Source of the DNA: Gammaproteobacteria bacterium
Lineage (GTDB): Bacteria > Pseudomonadota > Gammaproteobacteria > Pseudomonadales > Cellvibrionaceae
Assembly (NCBI GenBank): GCA_021151835.1
Contig: JAGKWO010000004.1
Coordinates: 124,001 to 188,000 of the forward strand
Reading direction: 5' to 3'
DNA length: 64,000 nucleotides
In this document: piece by piece, positions 39,249 to 48,172 of the stretch
How positions within the stretch are numbered: the first letter of the stretch is position 1
Layout of the letters: every line of letters begins with the position of its first letter
The notes under the pieces: generated by a model
What the model was told of the DNA's origin: nothing
What the model saw: only the letters and a program-made list of their open reading frames with translations
Databases searched by the model: none
Position numbers and translations under genes: made by a program

Positions 39249-39707
39249 CTAGCGAGTGATACTGATATCCTGCACATTTACTTTGCCGCCGGAAACCGGT
39301 GCAGACGCAGGTGCACTGACTTCCTGGCTGGACTCGATTACCACTTGCGAACCGGCTTCGCTGACTACCAGGCTAAATAATTGCGGCAAACTCTTATCCA
39401 GGCTTTTGGTAATCGTCATGGGTTTGTGCATGCGTTTGCCAGTTGCCAAACCGCTGGCTGAATCACGCGGGCCTTTGATTGAGTGCGACAAGCTCGTACT
39501 CGAGCTGACTGCATTACCTTTTTCATCGCACACTTGCACCTGATAAGAACCGGCAGCTACATCATTTAATGTACACACACCGCTGGGGCAGCTCACAATT
39601 TTCGATTCACCTTTACTATCGCTGACTTTAATAAATAGATCAGCCGCTACCGCATTGACTGACAACAAAACACTCAACACTACGCTGCTCAAACTGATTA
39701 CTTTCAT
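39249..39707 (-). CDS. Small exported protein of unknown function
   Basis: A 152-residue protein with a clear Sec signal peptide (MKVISLSSVVLSVLLSVNAVAA). The mature part has two cysteines flanking a short loop (VSCPSGVCTL near 38-47), then CDEKGNAV, and a segment GPRDSASGLATGKRMHKP (about 79-96) that recalls a motif I associate with Hcp/TssD-like tube proteins, here inside a short exported chain. The tail is Ala/Pro-rich. It has its own ribosome site region and lies between two COG0523 GTPase genes, so it could be periplasmic and metal-related. No function can be assigned from sequence. Confidence 0.6.
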   Translation of the reverse strand: MKVISLSSVVLSVLLSVNAVAADLFIKVSDSKGESKIVSCPSGVCTLNDVAAGSYQVQVCDEKGNAVSSSTSLSHSIKGPRDSASGLATGKRMHKPMTITKSLDKSLPQLFSLVVSEAGSQVVIESSQEVSAPASAPVSGGKVNVQDISITR

Positions 39708-39726
39708 GGCTATTCTCCGTGGTTAA

Positions 39727-39789
39727 ATCGTCTCGTGATTAATCGTTTCGTGATTAATTATGTTGTTACGCAAAGTGTTTTCTTTGCGT
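39727..39789. repeat. Short tandem repeat and inverted repeat upstream of the exported protein
   Basis: A 15-bp unit (ATCGTCTCGTGATTA) occurs twice in tandem at 39727-39756 with one mismatch. Just right of it, ACGCAAAG and CTTTGCGT form a perfect 8-bp inverted repeat with a 6-base spacer (39768-39789). They lie upstream of the exported-protein gene and downstream of the second GTPase, so they may be regulator sites or a weak terminator without a T run. Confidence 0.6.
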
Positions 39790-39876
39790 TGAGATCAGAA
39801 TGAACCGGCGGCCATGAACGATTTCTGAATGAATTGGGCGACTTATTGTGATTTATTCACTTTGGTGAAACTTGCG

Positions 39877-41115
39877 TTATTCCTCCAGCCACGCGGGAAA
39901 TGGATCGGATAAGGTTTTCCAATATTGCTGACCGAGCGCGAATTCAACATCATCCAGCAGGCAGTTATCCAGTTGCTGGATCATCCAGGTTTTATCCAGA
40001 TTCTGACCGATAAATACCAGTTCCTGACGCATATCGCCGAAGGGTTCGTGCCAGTTACTGAAAATAAATTCACGTTGTTCCGGCTCTTCCGGCCAATGCT
40101 CCGGCGGGATCGCTTTCCAAAACAGTCCTGCCGCACCGTGTTGGGCAACACCGCCCGCCTGGCTCCATTGACCGGCAAATTGCGGGCGCGACGCTAGCCA
40201 GAAAAATCCTTTGGAACGCAGCAGACGGCGTTTTTTTACCAAGGCTTTTTCTGAAAAATTTTCGCCAGAGGAATGATCAAACGTATTGGCAAAAAAATCA
40301 TAAATTTTTTGCGGATGAAAGGGCCGGCGCGCGCGATAAACAAAACTTTCAATTCCATATTCAAGTGTTTCCGGCTGGTGTTCACCGCGCAATTCTTGTA
40401 ACCAGCCAGCCGATTGTTGCGCTTTTTCAAAACTGAATTTGTGCGTGTTCAATATTTTCTGTAACGGCACTTGTCCTTTTACCATCGGGATAATTTCAGC
40501 AGCAGGATTCAAGCGCTGCAAAATGCACATCAGCTCATGCAATTTTTCTGCATCGATTAAATCTGTTTTGCTAATCAATAGCAGATCGCAAAATTCAACC
40601 TGGTCGATCAACAATTCCGCCAGATTACGTTCATCGTCCTCACCCAAACTTTCGCCGGTTTCTGCTAACGATAATGCAGCGTAGTAGTCATCCAGGAAAT
40701 TTACTCCATCTACCACTGTAGCCAGCGTATCCAGACGTGCGCTCTGAGCGAGGCTTTCACCGTCTTCATCTTCAAAGGTAAAAGTTTCGGCAATCGGGAG
40801 TGGTTCGGAAATACCGGTTGATTCAATTACCAGGTAATCAAAACGCCCCTCTTGTGCGAGGTGCCGTATCTCAACCAGCAAGTCTTCGCGCAAGGTACAG
40901 CAAATACAGCCATTGCTCATCTTTACCAGTTTTTCTTCGGTGCGATTGAGTTTGACCTGATTATTCACCAGCGCGGCATCGATATTGACCTCACTCATAT
41001 CGTTAACGATTACAGCTACGCGCAGGTTTTCACGGTTATTCAATATGTGGTTTAACAATGTGGTCTTGCCGGCCCCTAAAAAGCCGGACAGCACAGTGAC
41101 GGGTAGCAGGGTCAT
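39877..41115 (-). CDS. COG0523 (G3E) GTPase, ZigA/YciC-like, zinc-regulated
   Basis: A 412-residue GTPase from the ATG at 41115, preceded by TGAGG at good distance; an upstream TTG at 41127 is less likely. The P-loop GFLGAGKTT (about 11-19), GCICC metal motif near 70-74, [10 protein letters not shown] and a SKTD base motif near 181-184 are present. The C-terminal CobW_C domain (about 260-405) has the [12 protein letters not shown] block, typical of zinc-starvation members. A Zur-like palindrome over the promoter supports induction under zinc limitation. It probably moves zinc to essential enzymes in that state. Confidence 0.92.
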   Translation of the reverse strand: MTLLPVTVLSGFLGAGKTTLLNHILNNRENLRVAVIVNDMSEVNIDAALVNNQVKLNRTEEKLVKMSNGCICCTLREDLLVEIRHLAQEGRFDYLVIESTGISEPLPIAETFTFEDEDGESLAQSARLDTLATVVDGVNFLDDYYAALSLAETGESLGEDDERNLAELLIDQVEFCDLLLISKTDLIDAEKLHELMCILQRLNPAAEIIPMVKGQVPLQKILNTHKFSFEKAQQSAGWLQELRGEHQPETLEYGIESFVYRARRPFHPQKIYDFFANTFDHSSGENFSEKALVKKRRLLRSKGFFWLASRPQFAGQWSQAGGVAQHGAAGLFWKAIPPEHWPEEPEQREFIFSNWHEPFGDMRQELVFIGQNLDKTWMIQQLDNCLLDDVEFALGQQYWKTLSDPFPAWLEE

Positions 41116-41134
41116 AAATAGCCTCAATGAAAAC

Positions 41135-41173
41135 GTTATAATATAACATATTCACAAAAACACAGAATGGCAA
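41135..41173 (-). promoter_or_regulatory. Promoter of the ZigA/YciC-like gene with Zur-like operator
   Basis: On the minus strand, TTGCCA (41168-41173) and TATGTT (41145-41150) are spaced by 17 bp, 30 bp before the ATG. Overlapping the -10 is the near-perfect palindrome GTTATAATATAAC at 41135-41147. It matches the known core of proteobacterial Zur boxes (GTTATA-n-TATAAC). COG0523 genes of this type are classical Zur targets, so zinc-dependent repression is inferred. Confidence 0.75.
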
Positions 41174-41487
41174 CCACTAGGTGAAAAACACTAATAACAG
41201 TAAAGATAAATTTGGGGGGTAAACAACAATTGTTAATAACGTTGCTCGATTAAAGCGACTTAAAAATTTGTCACCACCAGTAACGTTTTGTAAACGTTTG
41301 CAAATATCTGTGGCATTTTTAATGGCACAAAAAACAGCAATAAATTTATTAATGCAACATCAACAAAATTTTTAAATCATTAAAAATCAACTAGATATAT
41401 GACTATTTTCAATTATCCGAAATAGTATTTCCGACAATAATTCATCCATAAAATATTTTTCCCACTCATATTTCCACCACAAACCGT
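41174..41487. other. AT-rich intergenic stretch with an upstream LacI-like palindrome
   Basis: About 310 bp without a gene separate the zinc GTPase from the receptor promoter. Within it, TTTGTAAACGTTTGCAAA at 41287-41304 is a near-perfect palindrome (one mismatch pair) of the LacI-family type (core AAACGTTT). It lies about 200 bp upstream of a similar site inside the receptor promoter, which would allow repressor looping. The rest is AT-rich and shows no further clear signals. Confidence 0.5.
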
Positions 41488-41516
41488 TTGAAAATGTAAA
41501 CGATTACATCTAGGAT
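41488..41516 (+). promoter_or_regulatory. Promoter of TonB receptor 1 with operator in the spacer
   Basis: TTGAAA (41488-41493) and TAGGAT (41511-41516) are 17 bp apart. The spacer is almost exactly filled by ATGTAAACGATTACAT (41494-41509), a LacI-type palindrome with one mismatch pair. A repressor bound here would block polymerase. The predicted transcript starts near 41523 and has a leader of about 118 bases before the receptor ATG. Confidence 0.68.
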
Positions 41517-41571
41517 TGCGCCGTTTATGTGGGTGCCAAGGGATGCACAGATATCTCTACCCATCCACCTG

Positions 41572-41611
41572 ACACCCGCATCTATATGTTCAGGAGCGGG
41601 TGTTCTTTTTT
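41572..41611 (+). promoter_or_regulatory. Terminator-like hairpin in the leader of TonB receptor 1
   Basis: ACACCCGC (41572-41579) pairs perfectly with GCGGGTGT (41596-41603) across a 16-base loop, and TCTTTTTT follows. The hairpin lies after the predicted promoter and 30 bases before the receptor ATG, so it looks like a leader terminator. An upstream GGGTG at 41531-41535 could pair with the CACCC of its left arm (41573-41577) as a competing structure. Attenuation is an inference; it could also be a terminator for an unseen short transcript. Confidence 0.55.
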
Positions 41612-41640
41612 ATAACAATCACAAACTAGAGGACGCACGC

Positions 41641-44580
41641 ATGAAAAGTTCTGCAAGTTTTAATCGAAAATTGCTTTCCACACTGGTTGCAGCCAGTATC
41701 GCGACTGGCGCATTTGCCCAAAGTGATGACGTGGAAGAAGTAGTCATCACCGGTATTAAAGCCTCTTTGACCAACTCTGTTAGCGTAAAGCGCGATTCTG
41801 CATCGGTAGTTGATGCGATTAGCGCGGAAGATATTGGCAAGTTGCCTGACACAACCATCGCCGATTCGCTGCAACGTGTTCCCGGTATCCAGATCCGCCG
41901 TAATGCCGGTGAAGGCTCAACTGTTAACGTGCGCGGTATGCCGCAAGTCAGCACGTTGCTGAACGGCGAACAATTCCTGAGCGCGGGTTCAATCACCACC
42001 GCTCAACCTGACTTTACTGATATCCCGGCGGAATTGTTGTCGCGCGTGGACGTCATCAAATCTGCCCAGGCATCAACCCTTGCTGCCGGTGTTGCCGGCA
42101 CTATCGACCTGAAAACCCGCCGCCCGTTTGATTTGGATGATGGCTGGACCTTTGCCGGCTCTGCAGAAGGTTCACAAGGCAAATACACTGACGACGACAT
42201 CGGCCATAAGATTTCCGGTTTTGCCGGCTTCAACAACGGTGACAACTTCGGCGCCTTGTTGAGTGTTTCCAACTCCAAAGCCACCCTGGCGAACTTCCGC
42301 TACGGGATGTATACCGACTGGTGGTTCCGCGGTTATAACGAGAATGGCGATTGGCCAGGACAGGGCACTGCGTCTGACCTGACCGGCGACGGCGATACCA
42401 ACGACCAGGTATTCGGTACCATCGACTACGGCATAACCAACCGCACCGCCGAGCGTGAGCGCACCGGTATTTCCGGTACCGCGCAGTTCCAGGTGAACGA
42501 CAGCATCGAACTGGTTGCCGATGTGTTCTACACCAAAATGGACCAGGGCGATTATGTGAATGGCCTGATTTCTGATAACTCCTGGGCACAGTACGATTGG
42601 GTGAATCCGGATCTGGACACCCTGGTTAACCGCGGCCCGGCGGCTGGTGGCAACGGTAAGGATTTCTACACCTCATCAGTTACCAACCTGGAAGCCTTGC
42701 GTGTTATCGCCAAAGGCGAAACCCAGATGGATGACCGTGAATCCTTGAACTTCAATTTGCAAGCCAACATCGATTTCGCTGATAACTTCCGCGGTTCTGT
42801 GCGTTATGCACACGGCAATGCAACCAATGATCACACCAGCAGCTTCGCCGATGCATTGCTCACCAGCGGTATGCAATCCGGCCTGCAAACCAGTTACGGC
42901 GGCGTTAAAGCACCGGTTAACCCCGGTGGTTACGGCCCGAATGGCGAGCGTGTCCCGGTAGTGGCTGATTTCTCCGGCAAACACCCAAGTATCCAATACC
43001 CGACCGGTTTCGGTCAGGATATCGATGCCTATGGCCTGGTATCAGCGTTCTCCCATCAAAACCGCGATGAAGAATCGACGCTGGATGTGTTCCGCTTTGA
43101 CAGCACCTATGAATTTGATGACGGTGTAAAAGTGGATTTCGGTTACCGTTTTGCTGACCGCGAAATCGAGCGCAACCAATACGACCTGATAGCACCGTTC
43201 ACGGTTAAAGATGCGAATGGCAACAATGTAACTGTGTACTCCAAGTGGAAAGATTCCGGTATTCCCGGTGTTTCCGGTGGCGACACAATTGCCAGAACCT
43301 TTAAATTCAGCGAATTGCAGGACCTGGGTTACATCCATCAGGTGAGCGATTTTGGCCCGGCAAGTGATGGCAACAGCTATTACTTCATCAATCCAAAAGC
43401 GATGAAGAATGCCTTTGGGTTCCATGAAGCCTTGTACCCGGGCAACGTGAAACAAAAAGACGGCGCACAAAGCTATACCGTTGAAGACCAAACCCAAACC
43501 TTCTACTTCCAGGGTTCATTCTCAGGTGAAGCTGGCCTGCCCTACCAGGCTAATTTCGGTATGCAATACATAGAAACCAGCCTGGACATTACCCAGTTCA
43601 TCCCGGCGGTCGATACCACCAAAGTCACCGTAAATGGCACTGTGTACCCGGCGCTGGATGGTGTTGCACCAACAATCGCCAGCACCGAAGTAGTTGAGCG
43701 CACTTTTAACGACTTCCTGCCACGCTTCAACATCGCGTTCGATACCAGCGATAACACCAAGCTGCGTCTGGCGTATTCAAAAACCATGACGCAACTGGAT
43801 GCTAACGATCTGGGCCTGGGCCGTACCTACACCACGAACAACAACCCTGAACTGGGCGTGTTCCAGGTGGTTAGCGCCTCGCAAAACGGCAACCCGTACA
43901 TGGAACCATGGCGCGCAGACAACTATGACCTGAGCTATGAGTGGTATTTCAACGAAAGCGGCATGGTCAGCCTGGGCGCATTCCGTGTCGATGTGGAAAC
44001 CTCGATTGCAACCACCACCGTACAAATCCCGACTGTGGCGGATTCTGATGGTGTTAACCGCAGACCGGGCGAAACTATCGATCTGACCACCCGCGGCAAT
44101 ACCAATGGCGGCATCGTGAAAGGTTTGGAGTTGGGCTACCAACAAGCCTTTGACTTCCTGCCTGGTGCCTGGAGTGGTTTGGGTACAACCATCAACTACA
44201 CCTTCACCGATGGTACTGGTGGCGAGAAAGATTTCTACGGCAAAACCATGCCAATGGCTGACAACTCTGAAAACCAGGTCAACGCCGTATTGTGGTACGA
44301 GTACGCCCAATGGCAAGCGCGTATTGCGTACAACTATCGCAGCGAACGTTTCATTGGCCGTGCGTGGAACGACGGCAGTCCGGCTGCCTGGTGGCAAGCG
44401 CCAACTACTTACGTAGATGCGTCAGTTAGCTACGACATCAACGACAACCTGACTGTGTACCTGCAAGGCACCAACATTACGGAAGAGTACGAAGAAACTT
44501 ACATGCAATGGGAAGACGTCATGGTCAACCAGAATGTGTATGAAGCTCGTTACACTCTGGGTGTTCGCGCCAAGTTCTAG
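41641..44580 (+). CDS. TonB-dependent receptor 1 (Xanthomonas/Caulobacter type)
   Basis: A 979-residue outer-membrane active transporter. The ATG at 41641 has AGAGGAC upstream and gives a signal peptide ending GAFAQ; an in-frame extension to 41527 would include the leader hairpin and has no signal peptide. The TonB-box region is DDVEEVVITG, then the plug domain (about 45-160) with the SVKRDSASVVDAISAEDIGK, IADSLQRVPGIQI and VNVRGM motifs of the TIGR01782 family. The barrel ends TLGVRAKF. Such receptors import glycans or other large nutrients. The gene has its own operator-controlled promoter and terminator and converges with halogenase 1. Confidence 0.95.
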   Translation: MKSSASFNRKLLSTLVAASIATGAFAQSDDVEEVVITGIKASLTNSVSVKRDSASVVDAISAEDIGKLPDTTIADSLQRVPGIQIRRNAGEGSTVNVRGMPQVSTLLNGEQFLSAGSITTAQPDFTDIPAELLSRVDVIKSAQASTLAAGVAGTIDLKTRRPFDLDDGWTFAGSAEGSQGKYTDDDIGHKISGFAGFNNGDNFGALLSVSNSKATLANFRYGMYTDWWFRGYNENGDWPGQGTASDLTGDGDTNDQVFGTIDYGITNRTAERERTGISGTAQFQVNDSIELVADVFYTKMDQGDYVNGLISDNSWAQYDWVNPDLDTLVNRGPAAGGNGKDFYTSSVTNLEALRVIAKGETQMDDRESLNFNLQANIDFADNFRGSVRYAHGNATNDHTSSFADALLTSGMQSGLQTSYGGVKAPVNPGGYGPNGERVPVVADFSGKHPSIQYPTGFGQDIDAYGLVSAFSHQNRDEESTLDVFRFDSTYEFDDGVKVDFGYRFADREIERNQYDLIAPFTVKDANGNNVTVYSKWKDSGIPGVSGGDTIARTFKFSELQDLGYIHQVSDFGPASDGNSYYFINPKAMKNAFGFHEALYPGNVKQKDGAQSYTVEDQTQTFYFQGSFSGEAGLPYQANFGMQYIETSLDITQFIPAVDTTKVTVNGTVYPALDGVAPTIASTEVVERTFNDFLPRFNIAFDTSDNTKLRLAYSKTMTQLDANDLGLGRTYTTNNNPELGVFQVVSASQNGNPYMEPWRADNYDLSYEWYFNESGMVSLGAFRVDVETSIATTTVQIPTVADSDGVNRRPGETIDLTTRGNTNGGIVKGLELGYQQAFDFLPGAWSGLGTTINYTFTDGTGGEKDFYGKTMPMADNSENQVNAVLWYEYAQWQARIAYNYRSERFIGRAWNDGSPAAWWQAPTTYVDASVSYDINDNLTVYLQGTNITEEYEETYMQWEDVMVNQNVYEARYTLGVRAKF

Positions 44581-44640
44581 GCAACCGGGGGATTCACTCC
44601 CCCACGCTGATTGTTTCTCCTTGATTGTCTCTCCTTGTTT

Positions 44641-44663
44641 GCCCCGCATTGCGGGGCTTTTTT
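44641..44663 (+). terminator. Rho-independent terminator after TonB receptor 1
   Basis: GCCCCGC-ATT-GCGGGGC (7-bp stem) is followed by six T. A smaller hairpin GGGGGA-TTCAC-TCCCCC lies just before it at 44587-44603. The main hairpin is 60 bp beyond the receptor stop and 16 bp before the convergent stop of halogenase 1. Confidence 0.93.
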
Positions 44664-44679
44664 ATTGCTCAAGTTTTTA

Positions 44680-46191
44680 TTAATTAATTTCTTGTTCGGC
44701 CATGTTATTTAACTGCGCGCGATGATCGGAAAAATTCAACGCGCAACGACGCAGGAAATTATCCAGCGCCGGCAAGTCAAAACGTGCTTCGTCCGCCGTC
44801 GGTTTTCGCACTTGCTGCGCATTCGGCAAGATTCCCATCCCCGCTAAAATGCAATACCAGGATGGTACCGGATAATAATGTGCAATATTCAACCGCTGTA
44901 TTTCTGCCGCCAGATCTTTTCCGGCAAACCAACTGCTATATAACTCCAGCATGGTTGCCGAAACATCTTGCTGGTTTGCAGTATTTGCTCGCCAATAATC
45001 AGTATCAGTGCGCGAACTGGTTTTGTAATGCGTCACGATATAATCGCGCACACCATCAAAATGGCTATTGATGCGTTTATTAAAATCATGGCGATAACGA
45101 TCAGTAAATTCACCCCGGGTGAAATCTTCCGCAAACACGGCCACGGTTTGTTGCACCAAAAACAATGCGGTTGCTTCCAGCGGTTCAATAAAGCCTTGCG
45201 ATAATCCCACTGCCAGGCAATTTTTTACCCAATGTTCCTGCGCACGGCCAATTTTCATTTTTAAATGGCGCACGGGAATATCAGCATCCAGCAGTCCCAA
45301 ACGTTCACGCAATTCGTGCTCAGCTTCATCAGCAGAGCAAAATACCGAGCTATAGACATACCCATTGCCGTAGCGATTAGTGAGCGGAATCTTCCAGGCC
45401 CAGCCGTGTTTTAATGCAGCAGATACTGTTTCTGACGGAATTTTTTTGCCAATAGCCGACGGCATTGCCACTGCCGCGTCATTCAATAAATTATTGCTGT
45501 AGCTGACAAACGATGTTTGTAAGGTTTTTTGCAGCAACAAACTGGCGAAGCCGGTGCAATCCACAAAAAAATCCGCCGCATGGATTTCACCCGTATCGGT
45601 TAACAATGATGCGATATTTCCTGCATCATCCTGCTGCACCTGCGCAATATGGCAAACACGATGCACTACACCACGCTCAAGCGCCTTTTTACGCAAGAAT
45701 TGCCCGAGCAATACCGCATCAAAGTGATAACCGTAATGGACTTCAAAGGGAAAATTTTCCGGTGCTACTGGCGACAAGCATTCGCGTGCAATGCGTGATG
45801 CCACAAAAAAGCGATCCGGATGCGCAGGTAAATCAGCACCCTGTAAACGCGCTTGCACATTATGCATAAAAATCGGCAAGGTCTGGCGATCCAATGCGGA
45901 TGAAAAAGGATGGAAATAGCGCTCATAACCCGCACGCGTCGACCAGTTTTCAAAACTGATGCCGCACTTGTAGGTTGCATTGCATTCCGGCATCCACTCT
46001 GCTTCGGTGATCTCCAGTGAATCAAAAAATACTTTCAGCGCAGGAGTGGATCCCTCCCCTACACCGATAATACCTATTTCAGGGGACTCCAGCAGTTCAA
46101 TCTGGAATCCCCTGGCATTCCACTGCCGCGCCATAATCAACGCGCTCATCCATCCGGCGGTACCGCCACCCACAATTACTATTTTTTTCAT
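44680..46191 (-). CDS. PrnA-like FAD-dependent halogenase paralogue 1
   Basis: A 503-residue flavoprotein of the Trp_halogenase family. FADH2 site: IVIVGGGTAGWMSA (about 4-17). The Lys that forms the halogenating intermediate in PrnA/RebH is kept as Lys75 in TYKCGISFENW. The halogenase signature is HGWAWKIPL, and the conserved Glu lies in GFIEPLEATALF. All features needed for HOCl generation and transfer are present, but the substrate is unknown; family members next to TonB receptors are generally not tryptophan halogenases. This is the most diverged of the four copies (NRYGNGYVYSS versus QHRTGNGYVF). It converges with receptor 1 and is divergent from copy 2. Confidence 0.9.
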   Translation of the reverse strand: MKKIVIVGGGTAGWMSALIMARQWNARGFQIELLESPEIGIIGVGEGSTPALKVFFDSLEITEAEWMPECNATYKCGISFENWSTRAGYERYFHPFSSALDRQTLPIFMHNVQARLQGADLPAHPDRFFVASRIARECLSPVAPENFPFEVHYGYHFDAVLLGQFLRKKALERGVVHRVCHIAQVQQDDAGNIASLLTDTGEIHAADFFVDCTGFASLLLQKTLQTSFVSYSNNLLNDAAVAMPSAIGKKIPSETVSAALKHGWAWKIPLTNRYGNGYVYSSVFCSADEAEHELRERLGLLDADIPVRHLKMKIGRAQEHWVKNCLAVGLSQGFIEPLEATALFLVQQTVAVFAEDFTRGEFTDRYRHDFNKRINSHFDGVRDYIVTHYKTSSRTDTDYWRANTANQQDVSATMLELYSSWFAGKDLAAEIQRLNIAHYYPVPSWYCILAGMGILPNAQQVRKPTADEARFDLPALDNFLRRCALNFSDHRAQLNNMAEQEIN

Positions 46192-46487
46192 AGGAGTTCT
46201 GTAGCATTTTGAATTTGACCTGGGGCCAAAAGGTTCATGAAATGCCCGCTGTTTTTAATTAGAGTAATCGCATTATTTTCCCATACCGCCCGGAGAACAA
46301 CAATCAAACCCGTTGTTATAAAAATTAATCGGATGTTGTTGCAGCAACAGGGATGAGGCTATTAAAAAAATAATTAACTCACCGTAGTGATTCCTATAAT
46401 ATGCATCAACACAGGCTACCCGGATAGCCGAACAGCCAACCCAGAGCGACTCACAATAATAGCCATCATTTAGCAAGGTCAGCTTCC
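46192..46487 (+). promoter_or_regulatory. Divergent region between halogenases 1 and 2
   Basis: This 296-bp gap must hold two promoters. For copy 2 there is a perfect -10 TATAAT at 46395-46400, with a poor -35 (TTAACT at 46374, 15-bp spacing), leaving a leader of about 80 bases. About 45 bp upstream of that -10 is the near-palindrome TGTTGTTGCAGCAACA (46334-46349), a possible operator. Nothing clear is seen for copy 1. Confidence 0.45.
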
Positions 46488-48014
46488 ATGTCGAACCCAA
46501 CTATGAAACCAGTTAGCAATATCGTCATTGTCGGCGGTGGTACTGCGGGCTGGATGGCTGCGGCCAGCCTCTCCCGCTTTCTCGCGAATAAATCCATTAA
46601 CATTACATTGATTGAATCCACCAGTATCGGCACTGTTGGCGTAGGTGAGGCCACGATTCCCAGCATTGTGCAATTCAACCATTCAGTGGGCCTGGATGAA
46701 CTGGAATTTATTCGCGCAACACGCGCCAGTTTCAAGCTCGGCATTCAATTTACCAATTGGCGTAAACCGGGGGATCAATTCTTCCATCCCTTTGCTGATT
46801 ACGGCATTGATTTTAGCGGCGTTGAATTCCAGCATTATTTTTATCGCTTGAAAAAAAATAATCCCGCCGAAGATCTGCACGATTACTCCATAGGCAGCCA
46901 GTTAGCCAAACACAATCATTTTGCCCAACCAAAGGAAGCCCCCAATAATCCTTTGGCCGATTTTTCTTATGCTTACCATTTTGATGCCGCACTCTACGCC
47001 AAAGTATTGAGTGAGCTGTCCATCTCACGGGGGGTTGTGCATGTCGATCAAAAAATTGAACAGGTCAATCTGCGTGAAGGTGATGGTTTTATTGAATCAT
47101 TGTTGTTGGATAACGGGAATATTATTGCAGGTGATTTATTTATCGACTGCACCGGTTTCAAAGGCTTGCTTATTGAAGAAAGCCTGCATACCGGTTATGA
47201 AGATTGGCAACAGTGGTTATTATGCGATGCCGCGGTCGCGGTGCAATCCACCAACACTGAAGAGCCAACGCCTTATACCAGGGTGACCGCATTGGATGCA
47301 GGTTGGATGTGGCAAATCCCGTTACAACACCGCACCGGCAACGGTTATGTTTTTTGCAGTCGATTCCTGGATAAGAACAAAGCAGAAGAAACCTTGATGC
47401 AACGCATTAGTGGCAACCCGATTACTGCGCCAAAACCATTTGCATTTAAAGCGGGCCGCCGCAAAAAAGTCTGGAATAAAAATTGTTATGCACTTGGGCT
47501 TGCATCAGGTTTTATCGAACCGCTGGAAAGCACCAGCATTTCACTTATCCAAACCGGCATTACCCATTTACTAACGTTCTTTCCTGATATGTCATTTAAC
47601 CCGGCGATGATTGCCGAAGTGAATCGACGCCATCAACACGAAATGGAACGCATCCGCGATTTTATTGTGTTGCATTATAAATTGACTGAGCGCACGGATA
47701 CCGAATTCTGGCGCTATTGCCAGGCAATGGAAATTCCCCCCAGCCTGGAACATAAAATTGAATTATTCAAAAGCTGCGGCCATATTTTGCAACACGAACC
47801 TGAAGCTTTTGAAAAATCCAGCTGGTTAAGTATTTATAATGGTTTTGGAATTATTCCGGAACGAACCGATAATCGTATCGACCATTTCAAAGATGACCAT
47901 ATCGCCATGCAGTTGGCAAAAATAAAACAGACGTTGGACCACGCAGGAAAAAGTGCAACCAGTCACGCAGAGTTTATTCGCCGGCATTGCGTTGCACCAG
48001 ACTTTGATAATTAA
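46488..48014 (+). CDS. PrnA-like FAD-dependent halogenase paralogue 2
   Basis: A 508-residue Trp_halogenase family member. NIVIVGGGTAGWMAA (about 11-25) binds FAD; Lys83 in SFKLGIQFTNW is the predicted catalytic lysine; AGWMWQIPLQHRTGNGYVF is the family signature and GFIEPLESTSISLI holds the conserved Glu. The sequence is clearly closer to copies 3 and 4 than to copy 1. Its own promoter region is at 46192-46487, on the strand opposite to the other three copies. The start ATG at 46488 is followed by a second ATG six codons on. Substrate not predictable. Confidence 0.9.
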   Translation: MSNPTMKPVSNIVIVGGGTAGWMAAASLSRFLANKSINITLIESTSIGTVGVGEATIPSIVQFNHSVGLDELEFIRATRASFKLGIQFTNWRKPGDQFFHPFADYGIDFSGVEFQHYFYRLKKNNPAEDLHDYSIGSQLAKHNHFAQPKEAPNNPLADFSYAYHFDAALYAKVLSELSISRGVVHVDQKIEQVNLREGDGFIESLLLDNGNIIAGDLFIDCTGFKGLLIEESLHTGYEDWQQWLLCDAAVAVQSTNTEEPTPYTRVTALDAGWMWQIPLQHRTGNGYVFCSRFLDKNKAEETLMQRISGNPITAPKPFAFKAGRRKKVWNKNCYALGLASGFIEPLESTSISLIQTGITHLLTFFPDMSFNPAMIAEVNRRHQHEMERIRDFIVLHYKLTERTDTEFWRYCQAMEIPPSLEHKIELFKSCGHILQHEPEAFEKSSWLSIYNGFGIIPERTDNRIDHFKDDHIAMQLAKIKQTLDHAGKSATSHAEFIRRHCVAPDFDN

Positions 48015-48059
48015 AATTGTATTGGCGTGCTGTTAGCTCCGATAGTAACCCGAAAATCT

Positions 48060-48104
48060 CATCAGCCGCGATGCGGCTGATGATTTCTGCAAATAGATTT
48101 GCAG
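48060..48104. repeat. Two tandem perfect hairpins between convergent halogenase genes
   Basis: CATCAGCCGC-GAT-GCGGCTGATG (10-bp stem, 48060-48082) is followed after four bases by CTGCAAAT-AG-ATTTGCAG (8-bp stem, 48087-48104). Neither has a T run. They sit between the convergent stops of copies 2 and 3 and resemble a REP-like intergenic palindrome; a role in transcript ending or mRNA stability is possible. Confidence 0.75.
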
Positions 48105-48172
48105 GGATCGCCAGGATGGCTTTTGGAATGTAGCATTGGCGCAAACGGGATTATCAAATCAATCACTATGGA

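Noticed and set aside
41527..41640. 38-residue N-terminal extension of TonB receptor 1
   Set aside because: It would translate through the leader hairpin and lacks a signal peptide; the ATG at 41641 has both ribosome site and signal.
43777..44397. 206-residue minus-strand ORF opposite TonB receptor 1
   Set aside because: Antisense shadow of the barrel region; the receptor frame carries all family motifs.
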